Shown: piece by piece, positions 42,812-52,687 of the stretch
Layout of the letters: each line of letters opens with the position of its first letter
How positions within the stretch are numbered: the first letter of the stretch is position 1
Assembly (NCBI GenBank): GCA_020740775.1
Contig: JAHEWK010000009.1
Coordinates: forward strand, 744,001-808,000
Source of the DNA: Ilyonectria destructans
Taxonomy: Eukaryota; Ascomycota; Sordariomycetes; Hypocreales; Nectriaceae
DNA length: 64,000 bases
Direction: 5' to 3'
Notes under the pieces: generated by a model
Seen by the model: the letters and a program-made list of their open reading frames with translations, nothing else
Told to the model about the DNA's origin: nothing
Database searches by the model: none
Made by a program: the position numbers and the translations under genes

Positions 42812-44616
42812 CTAAACTTGAGTATCTTTCGTGTGTACAACCCTCCCACTGCCGTCAACCTCCACCTTGTGCTTCTTGGTGCTTTCTTTCCTGGGGTTCG
42901 GTGCCTCAAACACTTCGCTCAACTCCTCTAAAGTCTTGCCTGCGGTCTCTACAAACCAGAAGTAGATGATGACCATTTCAATACCAATCCAAACAATGTA
43001 GATGACGTAGAGTTTCCATCCCAGCTTCCTGATGCCTTCGCTGATACCCCAGGTGTTGACCACCATTGCAATATTGAGGAAGAGGAAGTTAAGGCCTGAG
43101 CCTTTCGCACGGGTTCGGTTCTCAAGGCATTCCACCGCATACAAAGTCTGAAGTGGTGTAAATCCCCAAGCAAAGAAAATGCCAAATATGTAAATGGCAA
43201 CAATGACTCCGTAAGCCAGGTTAGGATGTTTGTCGGTGTTGGCTGTGAAGGCTGTGAGGAAGATGTATGAAATCATGGCACCTGTCAATCCCCAAAGCAT
43301 CATCGGTCTGCGTCCAAGTTTATCTAAGAGCGATGCACCGTAAATTGCACCAATCATGGAAAAAATAGGGTTGATGGCGTTAATGAGGAGTTGTGTGTTA
43401 GTGTTGGTGATGCCAGCCGACTTAATCATCTCAGGCATAAAGTACGCTTCTGAAGTTAGCTTCAATTCTTCTATTCTTCAACAACGCAATGAACAACTTA
43501 CAAACAACATTGTTTCCCGACCACTGGCCAAAGAACGACATTCCGATGACCATTCCTAGACGGTAACGAGCGGCTCTAGTGTTGACTAATTCGCGGAAGT
43601 CCCACCAAGAATTCTCGGACCGGTACAGGTTGTGCTGCTCGACAATCTCCCGGTACTGCAACTGCACGACGGGGTGATTGACATCACCGTCACCGTGGTA
43701 CTTTGCCATGACCTGAAGAGCCTCCTCCGTACGGTCTTGGGCGATGAGCCAGCGCGGGGACTCGGGGAAAAACAGAATCACCAGCATGGCAACGCCGGGC
43801 ATTCCAGCTTGCACAATGGTGGGAACTCTCCACGCCCACGACGAATTGAAGTGCAAGTTGGAGCCGTAAGTAGCCCAGCCAGCTAGAATATTCCCAAGCC
43901 ACCAGAGGTTATTATACCTTGTCGGTAAATTAGTATTAATTGCGTGGAACAGGGCGATGGGTTGGTTGGCGCAAGCTACTTACATGCCAGCCATGAAGCC
44001 GCGATACGCCGGATGCGCAAGCTCCACAGTGTAGGCAGGGCCTGCAGCAGAGGCAATAGACGCCCCAAACCCTAAAATAAACCTTCCGCCAATAAAATGT
44101 CCAAGAGAATTGGCTGTCGCTTGAACTGCAGTCCCAATGATCACGACGAGACATCCCACAAAGATGCACCAGCGTCGGCCATAGCCGTCGGCAAGGAGTC
44201 CACAGACGGGAAAGGCGGCGATTTGCCCGAGGTTATAGATGATGAAGACCATTCCAGTTGAGGAACCAGCCCCGTCAAGACCAAAGGTCTCTTGATATGG
44301 GGTCATGGCGTTGATGGAGCCCATGAGCGAACTGTCTGGGAGGTGTGAGCTGGAGGAAGCGTACAACACATTGACTTCATTGTCGGACACTAAACTTACC
44401 ATAGCCATTCATGGTTGATATGAGGTAGCCCAATCCCATAATGACGTATAGTTTTATCATGTTTCGGGACCAAGGGTTGGGCTTTTGCTCAGCCAGCGCC
44501 GCGGTCAGCGCGACCGAGTGCGCGTTGAGTTCCTGGGTTTCATAGCGATGATCCTCCTTGTGTTCAGCGACGAATTCAGCCGCGGCATGGCCTTCTTTGC
44601 CATCTTCGGTCGCCAT
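42812..44616 (-). CDS. MFS sugar porter (lactose/hexose permease-like), 539 aa
   Basis: Exons 44400-44616, 43984-44335, 43502-43917 and 42812-43446. Twelve-span sugar porter with family motifs: MNGYDSSLMGS in TM1, DGYGRRWCIFVGC after TM2, PESPRWLIAQDRTEEAL after TM6, DKLGRRPMMLWG after TM8 and VETAGKTLEELSEVFE at the end of TM12 (usually PETKG). The NTNTQLLINAINP segment resembles fungal LAC12/cellobiose-type permeases. The acceptor at 43447 (AGAAG|CG) was chosen because it joins NNVV to SYFMPEM; the AG three bases earlier would give a stop. Start at ATG 44616; the TTG at 44655 is only frame extension. It imports a mono- or disaccharide at the plasma membrane. Confidence 0.93.
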
Positions 44617-45536
44617 GTTGAAAGAAGCAGTGCAATCGGTAGAGGAACGGGTCAAGATATGCAGCGAGCAAGATCAAAAACCTCCGGAGACCGTGCAACT
44701 TATATCACCGCCAAACAATGCGCTTGCACACCAATTAATCCACCATGTAGCCCCGAAGCAGACAAGTGCTGGGGCAAAGGTAGCACCATCCATCACGCCC
44801 CCTCAACACGATGCCGTTCGGGCCGATGCTGTAACGTAGCTCTTCTGCAACCCTGGCAAGACTCCGGGCCATCTGACGCCGGCGATGAAGCTACCTTGGG
44901 GATCCAACGCGTGGAAAAGCTGCAGACCTATGATTTTCTGGGGTCCGGGGTAAGTCCCGGAGTGTGGGGTGGCGTGATGGGCAATACAATTGCCGTATTC
45001 ATCGGCGTTGCAGTACGAAAAGACGCCAAAGGGGTAAGTCTCGGGGGCTCACCCACCCGCGCCAGTCAGACTGCAGCATTTGTCCCGTGCGGTTACGTAG
45101 TAAAGCTTAACATTGTGGGGCGAAGCTGCGCCGTCGGAGCTGGTTTTCCAGACTTAGAGCGTTAGTATAAGACGATCCATCTAAGATGGAACCATCAAAG
45201 CGCTCAGCCAGATGAGGAAACAAAACCGCTGCAGTGCTACCAAGCAATTTAGCATGCTCTTTGTGAGGGTCAGAGTGCCGCCACTCGGTCCCATGTGACA
45301 TTTATTGCCGCCTACGAGGGAATTCAATGTTTCGACATGACTGCGTTGAAAGTGGCTGGTTACTTTTTCTGTCTCGAGCCTCATTTATTTTTAATTTTCG
45401 GATCCATCCCTGCACCACGCCTAACCTAACCCAATCCACTCAGCCTCTTAGATTTCGGGTAATAACTTAACCATGTAATAACGCCTGGCCTCCGACTCAT
45501 CTCCAAAAAACAGACATACATGCAGGCCAGTGCTGA
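44617..45536. other. sugar-porter promoter and flank
   Basis: No convincing gene. The plus-strand open frame 44485-45165 overlaps the porter's first exon in antisense and has no recognisable content. Confidence 0.45.
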
Positions 45537-45655
45537 CCAACCTAACTTCTCTATTATCCTCCCTGAACTAATTATCATTTGCAAACGTCTCCTCGTTGGG
45601 TGTAGAGTTAGTGATGGTACTCTTCTCTTCATCATCGTATAGGCATTGTAACCAG
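45537..45655 (-). pseudogene. degenerate copy of an aldehyde dehydrogenase 3' end
   Basis: About 119 bp align with 51010-51123, the end of the intact aldehyde dehydrogenase: YNAYTM, PNEET and LANDDWF become YNAYTMM, PNEET and FANDN. A 5-bp insertion shifts the frame, and the copy lacks the last dozen codons. Many differences are C-to-T and G-to-A (CAATCGTCG to TAATTATCA), as repeat-induced point mutation would leave. Beyond 45655 homology to the gene stops. Confidence 0.75.
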
Positions 45656-45689
45656 CAGCGCAAGCACCAAGGATTGTCGCCGGACACGA

Positions 45690-46319
45690 ATACATGTTGT
45701 TCTCCGCCGCCAAGTATGCCCAAGACCCCGCCGAATTCCACCAGACCGCACAAGACCAGACGCACCCGAACGTTACCTTGGAAAAGACGGCCATCTTGGC
45801 AGGCATTTCTCGTGGGTATGAGGCGAAGATGGATGCGCCCAGTGTGCTTCCCGATACCGCTTCCGAGACCTTTACCTAACTCACTACGGATATATCGTAG
45901 AGGTTTGTTTGGAAGAGCGCTATGATGTGCAGCAGAGAACAGTGCTCGAATAAGTATGAGTGGCCTCCCACGCTCTCGATGGCCCACTGGGGATGAGATG
46001 TCGTTGATGTCCGGCCATCTGTTGAGAGCATCTACGAACTTGCAACAAATGGGCGTAGCTTCGTCCCGGGTGAAGCCATCCCTCTTAAGGTGGACAAATT
46101 TCCGGGCATCTGCGCTTTGCCTCCCTTGGAGCTCCCAGGCTGGTGGCCGATACTGTTTTGACTTGGGAATCTTATATGCAGGGATCTCTTCGACGTCAAC
46201 CTCGTAATTTCGACCTGGCTGCAGAGCAAGTTTGTCATAGACAAAGGAGAAAGGATCACCATCGCTTTCGTCAATACAGACGAGGAGATAGCCTGGGGTT
46301 CCGTCTCTAATCTAATTTA
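45690..46319 (-). other. coding-like relic of unknown family
   Basis: The minus-strand frame from 46319 reads GTPGYLLVCIDESDGDP..., YEVDVEEIPAYKIPKSKQYRPP, FVHLKRDGFTRDEATPICCKF, then loses sense. There is no start codon, and it ends against an AT-rich block. Composition looks like real protein, but I recognise no family. Likely debris of a gene cut by the AT-rich block. Confidence 0.3.
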
Positions 46320-46795
46320 ACTTCTATCTGCTCCCTTAAAATAAGTAAGTTATTAGTATAAGATTAAAAAGATTGGATTTTTTATAATTTAATTAAAATT
46401 AAAATCTAATGAATTTAATTTAATAATTTAAATTTAATAAATTTAATATTATAAAATTATTAGATTATTTTTACTATAATTAATAATAAGAATCTAAAGA
46501 TTATTTACTATAAGTAATAAAATAAATATTAAGGCTCCTTAAAATATAACTATAAATAATATAATTAATAAAATAAATAAAAATAAAAATAATAAAATAA
46601 ATAAAAATAAAAATAATAAATTAAAAAAAGTAAAATAGAGCTATTAGAGCTACTAAATCTATTAGAGAAGATTTAGTATTTAGCTATTTTATAAGTTATC
46701 TAAAGTCAGAGAGTTTAGTTAAAAGTTTAATACAGGTAAAGGTTTTAAGAGGGCTAGTTATTATATACTAGGGTTAGCTTTCTTTAATTTACTCC
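46316..46795. other. extremely AT-rich block, probably RIP-mutated repeat
   Basis: About 480 bp made nearly entirely of A/T (runs such as AATTTAATTTAATAATTT and AAATAAATAAAAATAAAA), set in flanks near 50% GC. No reading frame survives. In filamentous ascomycetes such blocks are usually transposon copies mutated by RIP; here the original element cannot be named. Confidence 0.7.
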
Positions 46796-46883
46796 GTTAA
46801 GCAACACAATACTGGGGTCCCGTCTCAAGTTCAGGCAATTCCATGCCTTAAAGCTGTTGGCGCACTTTCCGCTCGTACCGCCT

Positions 46884-47376
46884 TTAGTCGGGGTCAAGCC
46901 TGTTTCGAAGTAGGCCTTGCTGGGGGTTTGGAATTCCAAAAGGCTTGGCAAGGACAGGATCGGCGTCGGCGGAAGACTTTGACTTGAGGGAGAGAATGGA
47001 GGCTGATGTGGGAAGCGAAGTGGTAGGAGGAGTAGGTGGCAAGGTCGCGCTGACTGTGTGTTGACCACCGTTAGCAGTGTCGCAGAAGCTGGTTTGCAAT
47101 GGAACTGAGTCACTTACCTGGTGGACGGCGAGGCGTGCGGGTCCTCAATTGAGATGGTGGCAAAGCAACCAACTCATGGTCGTCATCCGCCAGTTCTGGG
47201 ACAAACTCATGATCGTCGATGGCGGCGTGGGGAAGGTTCTTGCGGGAGCGCCGTTGACGCTTTGGAGGACGTGGTGGCTGGGACTCGTCGGCGAATGGGG
47301 TGCTGTACTGGGAGGTGATCTTGCCGGAGGCCTTGGTAGCAGCGGCGCGGCGCGGCCGGGAGGAGGCTGTATACAC
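46884..47376 (-). CDS. uncertain small two-exon gene, nuclear-type protein
   Basis: Exons about 47114-47376 and 46884-47049, joined TPRRPP-VSATLPP through a GTAAGT...CACACAG intron. The product is basic then acidic: RPRRAAATKASGK, PPRPPKRQRRSRK (a nuclear-localisation-like cluster), ELADDDHELVALPPSQLRTRTPRRPP, then S/T/P-rich sequence ending LLRNRLDPD. No domain recognised. No ATG precedes it in frame; TATACAG at 47373 could be the acceptor of an upstream exon (an ATG lies at about 47430 in another frame). It sits downstream of the helicase relic on the same strand and may itself be a relic. Confidence 0.35.
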
Positions 47377-47564
47377 GTGGATTAGTTGCCATTTCCGTGT
47401 AAGTCGTGTAAGTCGTGTGAGTCTGGGTCATTGTGTGTGGGGAACCTTCCATGCATAGTTCCCCACCACGAAACTCCACACACATTCGGGGGGCGTGTAA
47501 GACATACCATGAGAATCCATGACAGGCGACAAGAATCCGAAATATTGGCTAAGCCAATGACGAA

Positions 47565-47591
47565 CCGGTCTCGCGAGAGTGCCGGTACTGG
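47565..47591 (+). repeat. dispersed semi-palindromic repeat, copy A
   Basis: CCGGTCTCGCGAGAGTGCCGG followed by TACTGG. The most diverged of five copies of the form CAGYCTCTTGCGAGAACCGG. Confidence 0.4.
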
Positions 47592-47713
47592 ACCTTGTAC
47601 CGTGCGAACGGACGAAGGAGGAGGAGGAGGAGGAGGAGGGGGTGGCAGGAAACGAGCGATGCTTCAGACGGACCAAGGTCAACAGATGTGCAGTGGACAA
47701 GCCACTGACAAAA

Positions 47714-47743
47714 GTACCAGCCTCCTAAGAGAACCGGTGCTAG
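47714..47743 (+). repeat. dispersed semi-palindromic repeat, copy B
   Basis: GTACCAGCCTCCTAAGAGAA then CCGGTGCTAG. The CCAGC and (G)GTGCTAG ends are near-inverted. Confidence 0.55.
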
Positions 47744-47777
47744 ACCTCGGAACCGCGTCCACAATCGAGAAAACTAA

Positions 47778-49918
47778 CTACACGAACAAGGCCCACAGAG
47801 GAGCAATACAGGAGGTGTCGGTACAGGAAATGGCGTTCTCGGGGCGCAGTGCCAGCAGCCAATACGCACAAGACAAGTGCAGCCTCCATCTGGACTCAGG
47901 CTTCCAGCTCGAGTGGGGCGCAGCTTTGTCGGCATCGTGAGGGTGTCGCAGCAGGTTCACGAAGGCCTCAACCTCATCACTCAGCTTGTAGGGACGAACA
48001 ACAAGCCTGCGGCGGGCCCTTGTGGTATCATCAGCCGACTTGCCCTTGTTGTATCGGTCGGTCACGCGGGCATCGATAATCTCGAGTCGGGCAGCGAAGT
48101 TGTCGGTGGCAACATGGGTTGGTGCGCTGCAATACACCTTTCCGAGGCTTCGAAGCATGGCAACCGTGCCTACAGCAAGCGCTGTCGTCTTTCCGAAGCC
48201 CGGTCCCTGTCCAAACATTAGATTTTATCGTACAATAACAAATGCAAACACTCACTGCTGTGATGGCACCAAGTCCAAGCGGCATCTTGCTGAGGTACTG
48301 GCGGAATCGGTCGCGATCGGCAGGCAGGGCCTCTTCCGGCAGGCAAGTGACGAAGTCCTCATCATCGAAGCCCAGAAGGTTGACAAGAGGAAGAGGCCCA
48401 GGAACTGTTGAGAATCCTGACCCACGAACAAGCTCACGGTGCAAGCGCATTCGTTGCTTCACATCGGCTCGAACCCGTACTTCTTTTGCGCGTTGCTCGG
48501 GGGTTGGCTCAGTCGTGGGCTGTTCACCAGGTGCCCGCAAGCCAAAGGCGACAGGGTTGGACGGCCTCGAACCCAGGTAGAAGAGGCAGACGGCATGAAC
48601 CTTGCGCTCGTAGTCTTGAAGCTGCGCGTCGAAGTTCAGGGCCACACAATTCTATCGGTGGGTTCCTTGCTTGAGGGCAGCGTTGGCAGCTGGACGGTCG
48701 CTGAAGGTGATGACTTCAAAGTTAGGGCCGCACCCCTTCTCCACTCTCAAGGCCCGTCGGACAAGGAGGACGAGGTCGTTGCTGTCAACAGGGTGGGCGT
48801 TGAGCGCGTCGATGCCACCGGGGTACTGGATTATATTTGCATCCCATTCTAATGGCTCCTCATCGTCGACGCTCTCGTGAAGATTCAGCTTGAAAGACTC
48901 GACATTGGTGAGACGGCGCCAGGCAGATTCGTGACGCAATTGGAACTCAACGGTCAGAGGAATGATGACAAAATACCTTGCCGTATTGCCAGTCTCGGTC
49001 GCGACAAAGTAAGCCGGGAACTTGGTCTCGCGGATCTCGATGGCGGCGTCGTCGACCCATATGACGTCCTGGGCTTGAGACTGGGTCAATACAGTCAGGT
49101 GAGCATTGTCGTTGTCGTATGTCCACGCCGGAGAGAATTGATGGCCCTTGGCCTTCGCGAAGATGTCCCGATATCGCACGGGGTTCCAGGAATGGTCTTG
49201 TCCATATGGGTACGAGAAGGGAGGGGGAAGGGCGTCGTCCGAAAACAAATTTGTCAAGATTTTGTCCGGCGCCGCGACAAGGAGCTTGAACTCTCGCTGC
49301 TGAAAGATGTCGAGCATGGTGCGACCGTCAGCAATAGGCTCATCTCGGTTCAGCCATCCTTCGCTTGGGTGCCCAGGGCGAGAAAGGGGCATTCGGAACC
49401 CATGGACAGCGACGTTGGCATTGGGCTCATCCTTGAGAAAAACTTCAAGCAGTGAGAGGTCTTTCTTGGACTGGAGCTTGTCGCGCTGGTCGGTGGGGAT
49501 GGCCGTGACAAAGTAGGCAGCATTGTCGCGAGGGAATCTGACCTGAATGGCTTGTTAGCTTACGGTAAGCTCAGAGAGCTCAGAAAGCAATACATACGAC
49601 AATTCTTAGCGTTGTGGTGGGCTTTGCGATGCCATGCTCGCCAAGTGCCATATCCGCTAGACATGGTCAGAATAAATAGTCAACAGAATAGGGGCAAAGA
49701 GACTTACTGCGGTGGACCATGCCAAAACCTTGGTCTTCAATGTCCAGGCCAAAGGGAAAATCGATCGAGAAGCCCAGCCAGGCGTCGGAATCGTTGGCGA
49801 TGGACCTCACAAGGCTGACGTCGATGTCAGTGGGCATGCCAAGACGTTTTCCGCCGATGATGGTACCGTCCAAACCACCAAGGAGAAGCGCGCCTGGCTT
49901 GGCCCAGGATTTGGCCAT
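47778..49918 (-). pseudogene. broken superfamily 1 (AAA_11-type) helicase gene
   Basis: Exons about 49708-49918, 49599-49656, 48256-49542 and 47778-48206. The 5' part reads smoothly (AKPGALLLGGLDGTIIGG; HRTDMALGEHGIAKPTTTLRIV; VRFPRDNAAYFVTAIPTDQ). Near 48652 the frame hits TAG: the sense sequence TDRIV is in one frame and ALNFDAQLQDYERK in another. After an intron the Walker A GPGFGKTT is intact, followed by VYCSAPTHVATDNFAARL. The protein then fails at LSCAYWLLAL and runs into a dispersed repeat, so helicase motifs II-VI are missing. It is a truncated, frameshifted copy of a fungal UPF1/NAM7-like helicase family. A P/T-rich frame continues upstream of ATG 49918 to about 50015 and may belong to it. 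Confidence 0.75.
47804..47851 (+). repeat. 48-bp direct repeat, copy 1
   Basis: Matches 50749-50796 at 44 of 48 positions (core GAGGTGTCGGTACAGGAAAT). On the minus strand it supplies the odd tail RPENAISCTDTSCI fused to the broken helicase frame, so it marks the junction where the helicase was truncated. Confidence 0.85.
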
Positions 49919-50072
49919 GGGAGCGGGAGCGGGAGTGGGAGTCGAGGTAGGAGTAGGGGCAGAGGTGGGAGGAGGGTTGATGGTGAGCTTGAGGATGTCC
50001 AAGGTTTCGTAGGGTGTTGCTGCCCTGGCCAGGGGCCTTGCTGCCAGTCTTAGGAGGACTATAAATGGCTGT

Positions 50073-50103
50073 GGTATCAGTCTCTTACGAGAACCGAAGG
50101 GGG
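50073..50103 (+). repeat. dispersed semi-palindromic repeat, copy C
   Basis: GGTATCAGTCTCTTACGAGA then ACCGAAGGGGG. It lies within 60 bp of copy D. Confidence 0.55.
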
Positions 50104-50129
50104 AATCGCGATTTCTCGACGTGATCGGG

Positions 50130-50160
50130 GTGCCAGCCTCTTGCGAGAACCGGCGGCGGG
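50130..50160 (+). repeat. dispersed semi-palindromic repeat, copy D
   Basis: GTGCCAGCCTCTTGCGAGAA then CCGGCGGCGGG. Closest to the consensus. Confidence 0.6.
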
Positions 50161-50252
50161 GACTAACGACGTTAACGCCTCCACAACAACTCAACACTTC
50201 CGCCTTCCAGCGGGAAAACAGCCTTCTCACTTGCGCCGAAGCGCAGAGCAAT

Positions 50253-50284
50253 AGTACGAGCCTCTTGCGAGAGCCCGTGCTGGT
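50253..50284 (+). repeat. dispersed semi-palindromic repeat, copy E
   Basis: AGTACGAGCCTCTTGCGAGA then GCCCGTGCTGGT. Its core is identical to copy D over CCTCTTGCGAGA. Confidence 0.6.
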
Positions 50285-50748
50285 GAATCCCCAAGATCGT
50301 CTTCAGTGAACAGAGAGCTGTGGACTGGTTGGTTTCGAAAAGTCTCCAGTCGAGTCAGCAAATGATAGACGCGAAGTCTATCTTGGCGGCGCGGGCGAAA
50401 CTCGGTCAACAAAGGGTGAAATTCCACTGCATGCAGTGGTCTCTCGCGCAGAAGAGAGGGACTTTGTTGATGTTGAGGCTGGAAAGAGGGAGAGGCCGCG
50501 GCAGCTTGGCTGCCAATATTTGTGTTCTCACCACGCCCTCAGAGAAAAAGCCTCAAAGGTCACGTGGTTCTGCATGCAGAGATTTCTCTTGGTGTCGATA
50601 ATCTGAAAGCCAACTACAGAGTTTTGAATACAAGCATTCTGGTATTCTACTCGTTGTTGTATTGTGGCTGATTCTGGTTGGTTCATCGCCAGCTGTTAGC
50701 CTCATGCATGATTTTGGCGCATCTAATTGGAGCATCATCGGCCACCGA

Positions 50749-50796
50749 CAATACATGAGGTGTCGGTACAGGAAATGGCGGTCTCAAGGCGCAGTG
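50749..50796 (+). repeat. 48-bp direct repeat, copy 2
   Basis: Partner of 47804-47851, in the same orientation, 2.9 kb away. The pair brackets the helicase relic and four of the five dispersed repeats lie on one or other flank near it. Confidence 0.85.
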
Positions 50797-51009
50797 TTCG
50801 ATTATGACGAAGGGAGAAAATGTGTTTCACGGGAGCACAACACCTACATGTCATTTTGAGTGGCTAATTTCTACACCAATACTTCTCCGGCAGCTAGAAA
50901 ATCATTTTGTTTGGAATTTAATGTAGTGAGCAGTCTCCAGAACATCCAAAACTCGTATGGGGCACTGTGAAGGTTCTATATATACCTAGTAATCCCATCC
51001 GATCCAGTG

Positions 51010-52687
51010 CTAACCGTACCTGACTTCTTTATCATCCTCCCTGAACCAATCGTCGTTTGCAAGTGTCTCTTCGTTGGGCGCATAGTTAATGATGGTGCTC
51101 TTCGTCATCGTATAGGCATTGTAAGCATCCAGCCCGTTCTCGCTGCCGACACCGCTCGCGCCTGTCACGCCGCCCCACGGGCTGCTGGGGTCGTTTCGAT
51201 GGTGCGTGTTCACCCAAACGATACCTGAGTCGATCTCCTCCGACACTCGAAACGCCTGGCTGAGGTCCTTGGTCCAAAGGGCTGCTCCCAAGCCAAACTC
51301 GCTGTCATTGGCAAGATCAATTGCCTGCTGCTCAGTGTCGAAGGCAACCACGACGATGACCGGGCCAAACGCTTCTTCACGCCATATTCGGGTGTGCAAA
51401 TGACTGGCGCTGGAAGCAAATTCGAGGATGGTTGGGGGGTAAAAGTACCCCTTTGAAAAGTCCGTGCCATCGAGTTCTGAGGTCCCCGAAAGACGCCGAC
51501 CTCCTGATACGACCTTTGCATGGCCGTTCTCCAGAGCTTCACCAACCAGAGACTCCACATTCGCCAATTGACGAGCGGATATTAGCGGACCCATTGCGGA
51601 CTGTGGACTTTTAGGCGATCCCATACGACGCTCGATGGACTCGGCCTTTGCACGAAGCTTCGACATGACCTCTTCGAAGATGGAGGACTGGACGATGATT
51701 CTCGTGGCAGCGACGCACGTTTGTCCGCTTGCAACAAAGGCACCAAATGCAATTCCGTTAACGGCAGCGTCGATTTCCGCGTCCTCGAAGACAATCAAGG
51801 GCGCTTTGCCACCGAGTTCGGCCGTGTATCGCGCAAGATTACCGCCAACGATAGACCCAATCGCCCTCCCGGCGACTGTCCCGCCCGTGACATCAACCTT
51901 TCGGACAAGCGGGTGGCTCACCAGCGCCTTGCCAGTGGAAATACCAAGGCCAGGAAGGACATTGAAGACACCGTCAGGAAGTCCTGCGTCTTTCAAGATC
52001 GGACCCAACAAGAGGCTGGTCAAGGGTGTAAGCTCGCTGGGCTTCAGCAGGACGCAATTTCCAGCCGCCAAAGCTGGGGCGAGCTTCTTGACTGCAATCA
52101 GCAAGGGATGGTTGAAGGGTGTTATTTGCACCACTACACCCAGGGGTTTGCGATCCAGCCAGTTGTGCAGCTTTCCGGTCGTGGGAAGGACAGGTCTTTC
52201 CTCTGTGCGCAGAACGGCGGCGTAGTATTTGAACCAGCGAACCAGCGACGGAACTTGGGCTTTCATTTCTCGGATGGCTCGACCTGTTTGTCTAACTTCC
52301 AACGCAATTAGATCAGGGAGATTTTTGGTGAGTAGCTCGGCGGCTTTGTCCAGGACGTCGGCACGTTCATGACGAGGTTTCTTGGACCATACACCGGACC
52401 GAAACACCTTTTCAGCCAACTCGATCGCATCGGAAGCATCCTTCTCGGAGGCAGTATGGCACCTAACGAGGTTAAGTTTGTAATCAGATGAAACTTTGGG
52501 CTTGGATTTACTGACTGTGAGAATACTTCTCCCGTTGCAGGGTCTTCGACTGAGATACTAGGTTGAAGAATGAGATTAGATGGAATTTAAATGAGGTCAT
52601 CGTGACTTATTCTTACATTTCCCCGGTCCCAGCCGTATTCTTTCCCGCAATCCAGAGCAAGTACGTCTCCATCTCGTCGGATGCCAT
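51010..52687 (-). CDS. NAD(P)-dependent aldehyde dehydrogenase, 521 aa
   Basis: Exons 52617-52687, 52516-52557 and 51010-52462. The short first exons were placed by the conserved start YLLWIAGKNTAGTGEIISVEDPATGEVFSQCHTASEKDA. NAD site around GVVVQITPFNHPLLIAVKKLAPALAAGNCVLLKPSELTP; catalytic E253 in AELGGKAP and C287 in SGQTCVAATR. The usual C-terminal PWGG(V/M)K-SG motif is present as PWGGVTGASGVGSENG. A 35-residue tail (AYTMTKSTIINYAPNEETLANDDW...) goes beyond most relatives. It resembles betaine/aromatic aldehyde dehydrogenases; substrate unknown. The frame upstream of 52687 (to 52841) is open by chance in another phase. A mutated copy of its 3' end lies 5.5 kb away at 45537-45655. Confidence 0.92.

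Larger units (their letters stand above)
49919..51009. other. helicase 5' flank with dispersed repeats
   Basis: It holds repeat copies C, D and E and the second 48-bp repeat. Otherwise no coding signal is seen. Confidence 0.45.

Noticed and set aside
42812..44616. start of the sugar porter at 44655 and of several other genes at GTG/TTG
   Set aside because: Upstream non-ATG codons only extend open frames; the first ATG in each case precedes the conserved sequence.
47386..47940. 184-aa plus-strand frame with a poly-glycine run
   Set aside because: Built on a GGA simple repeat (about 47617-47643) and on dispersed repeats; no start context or conserved content.
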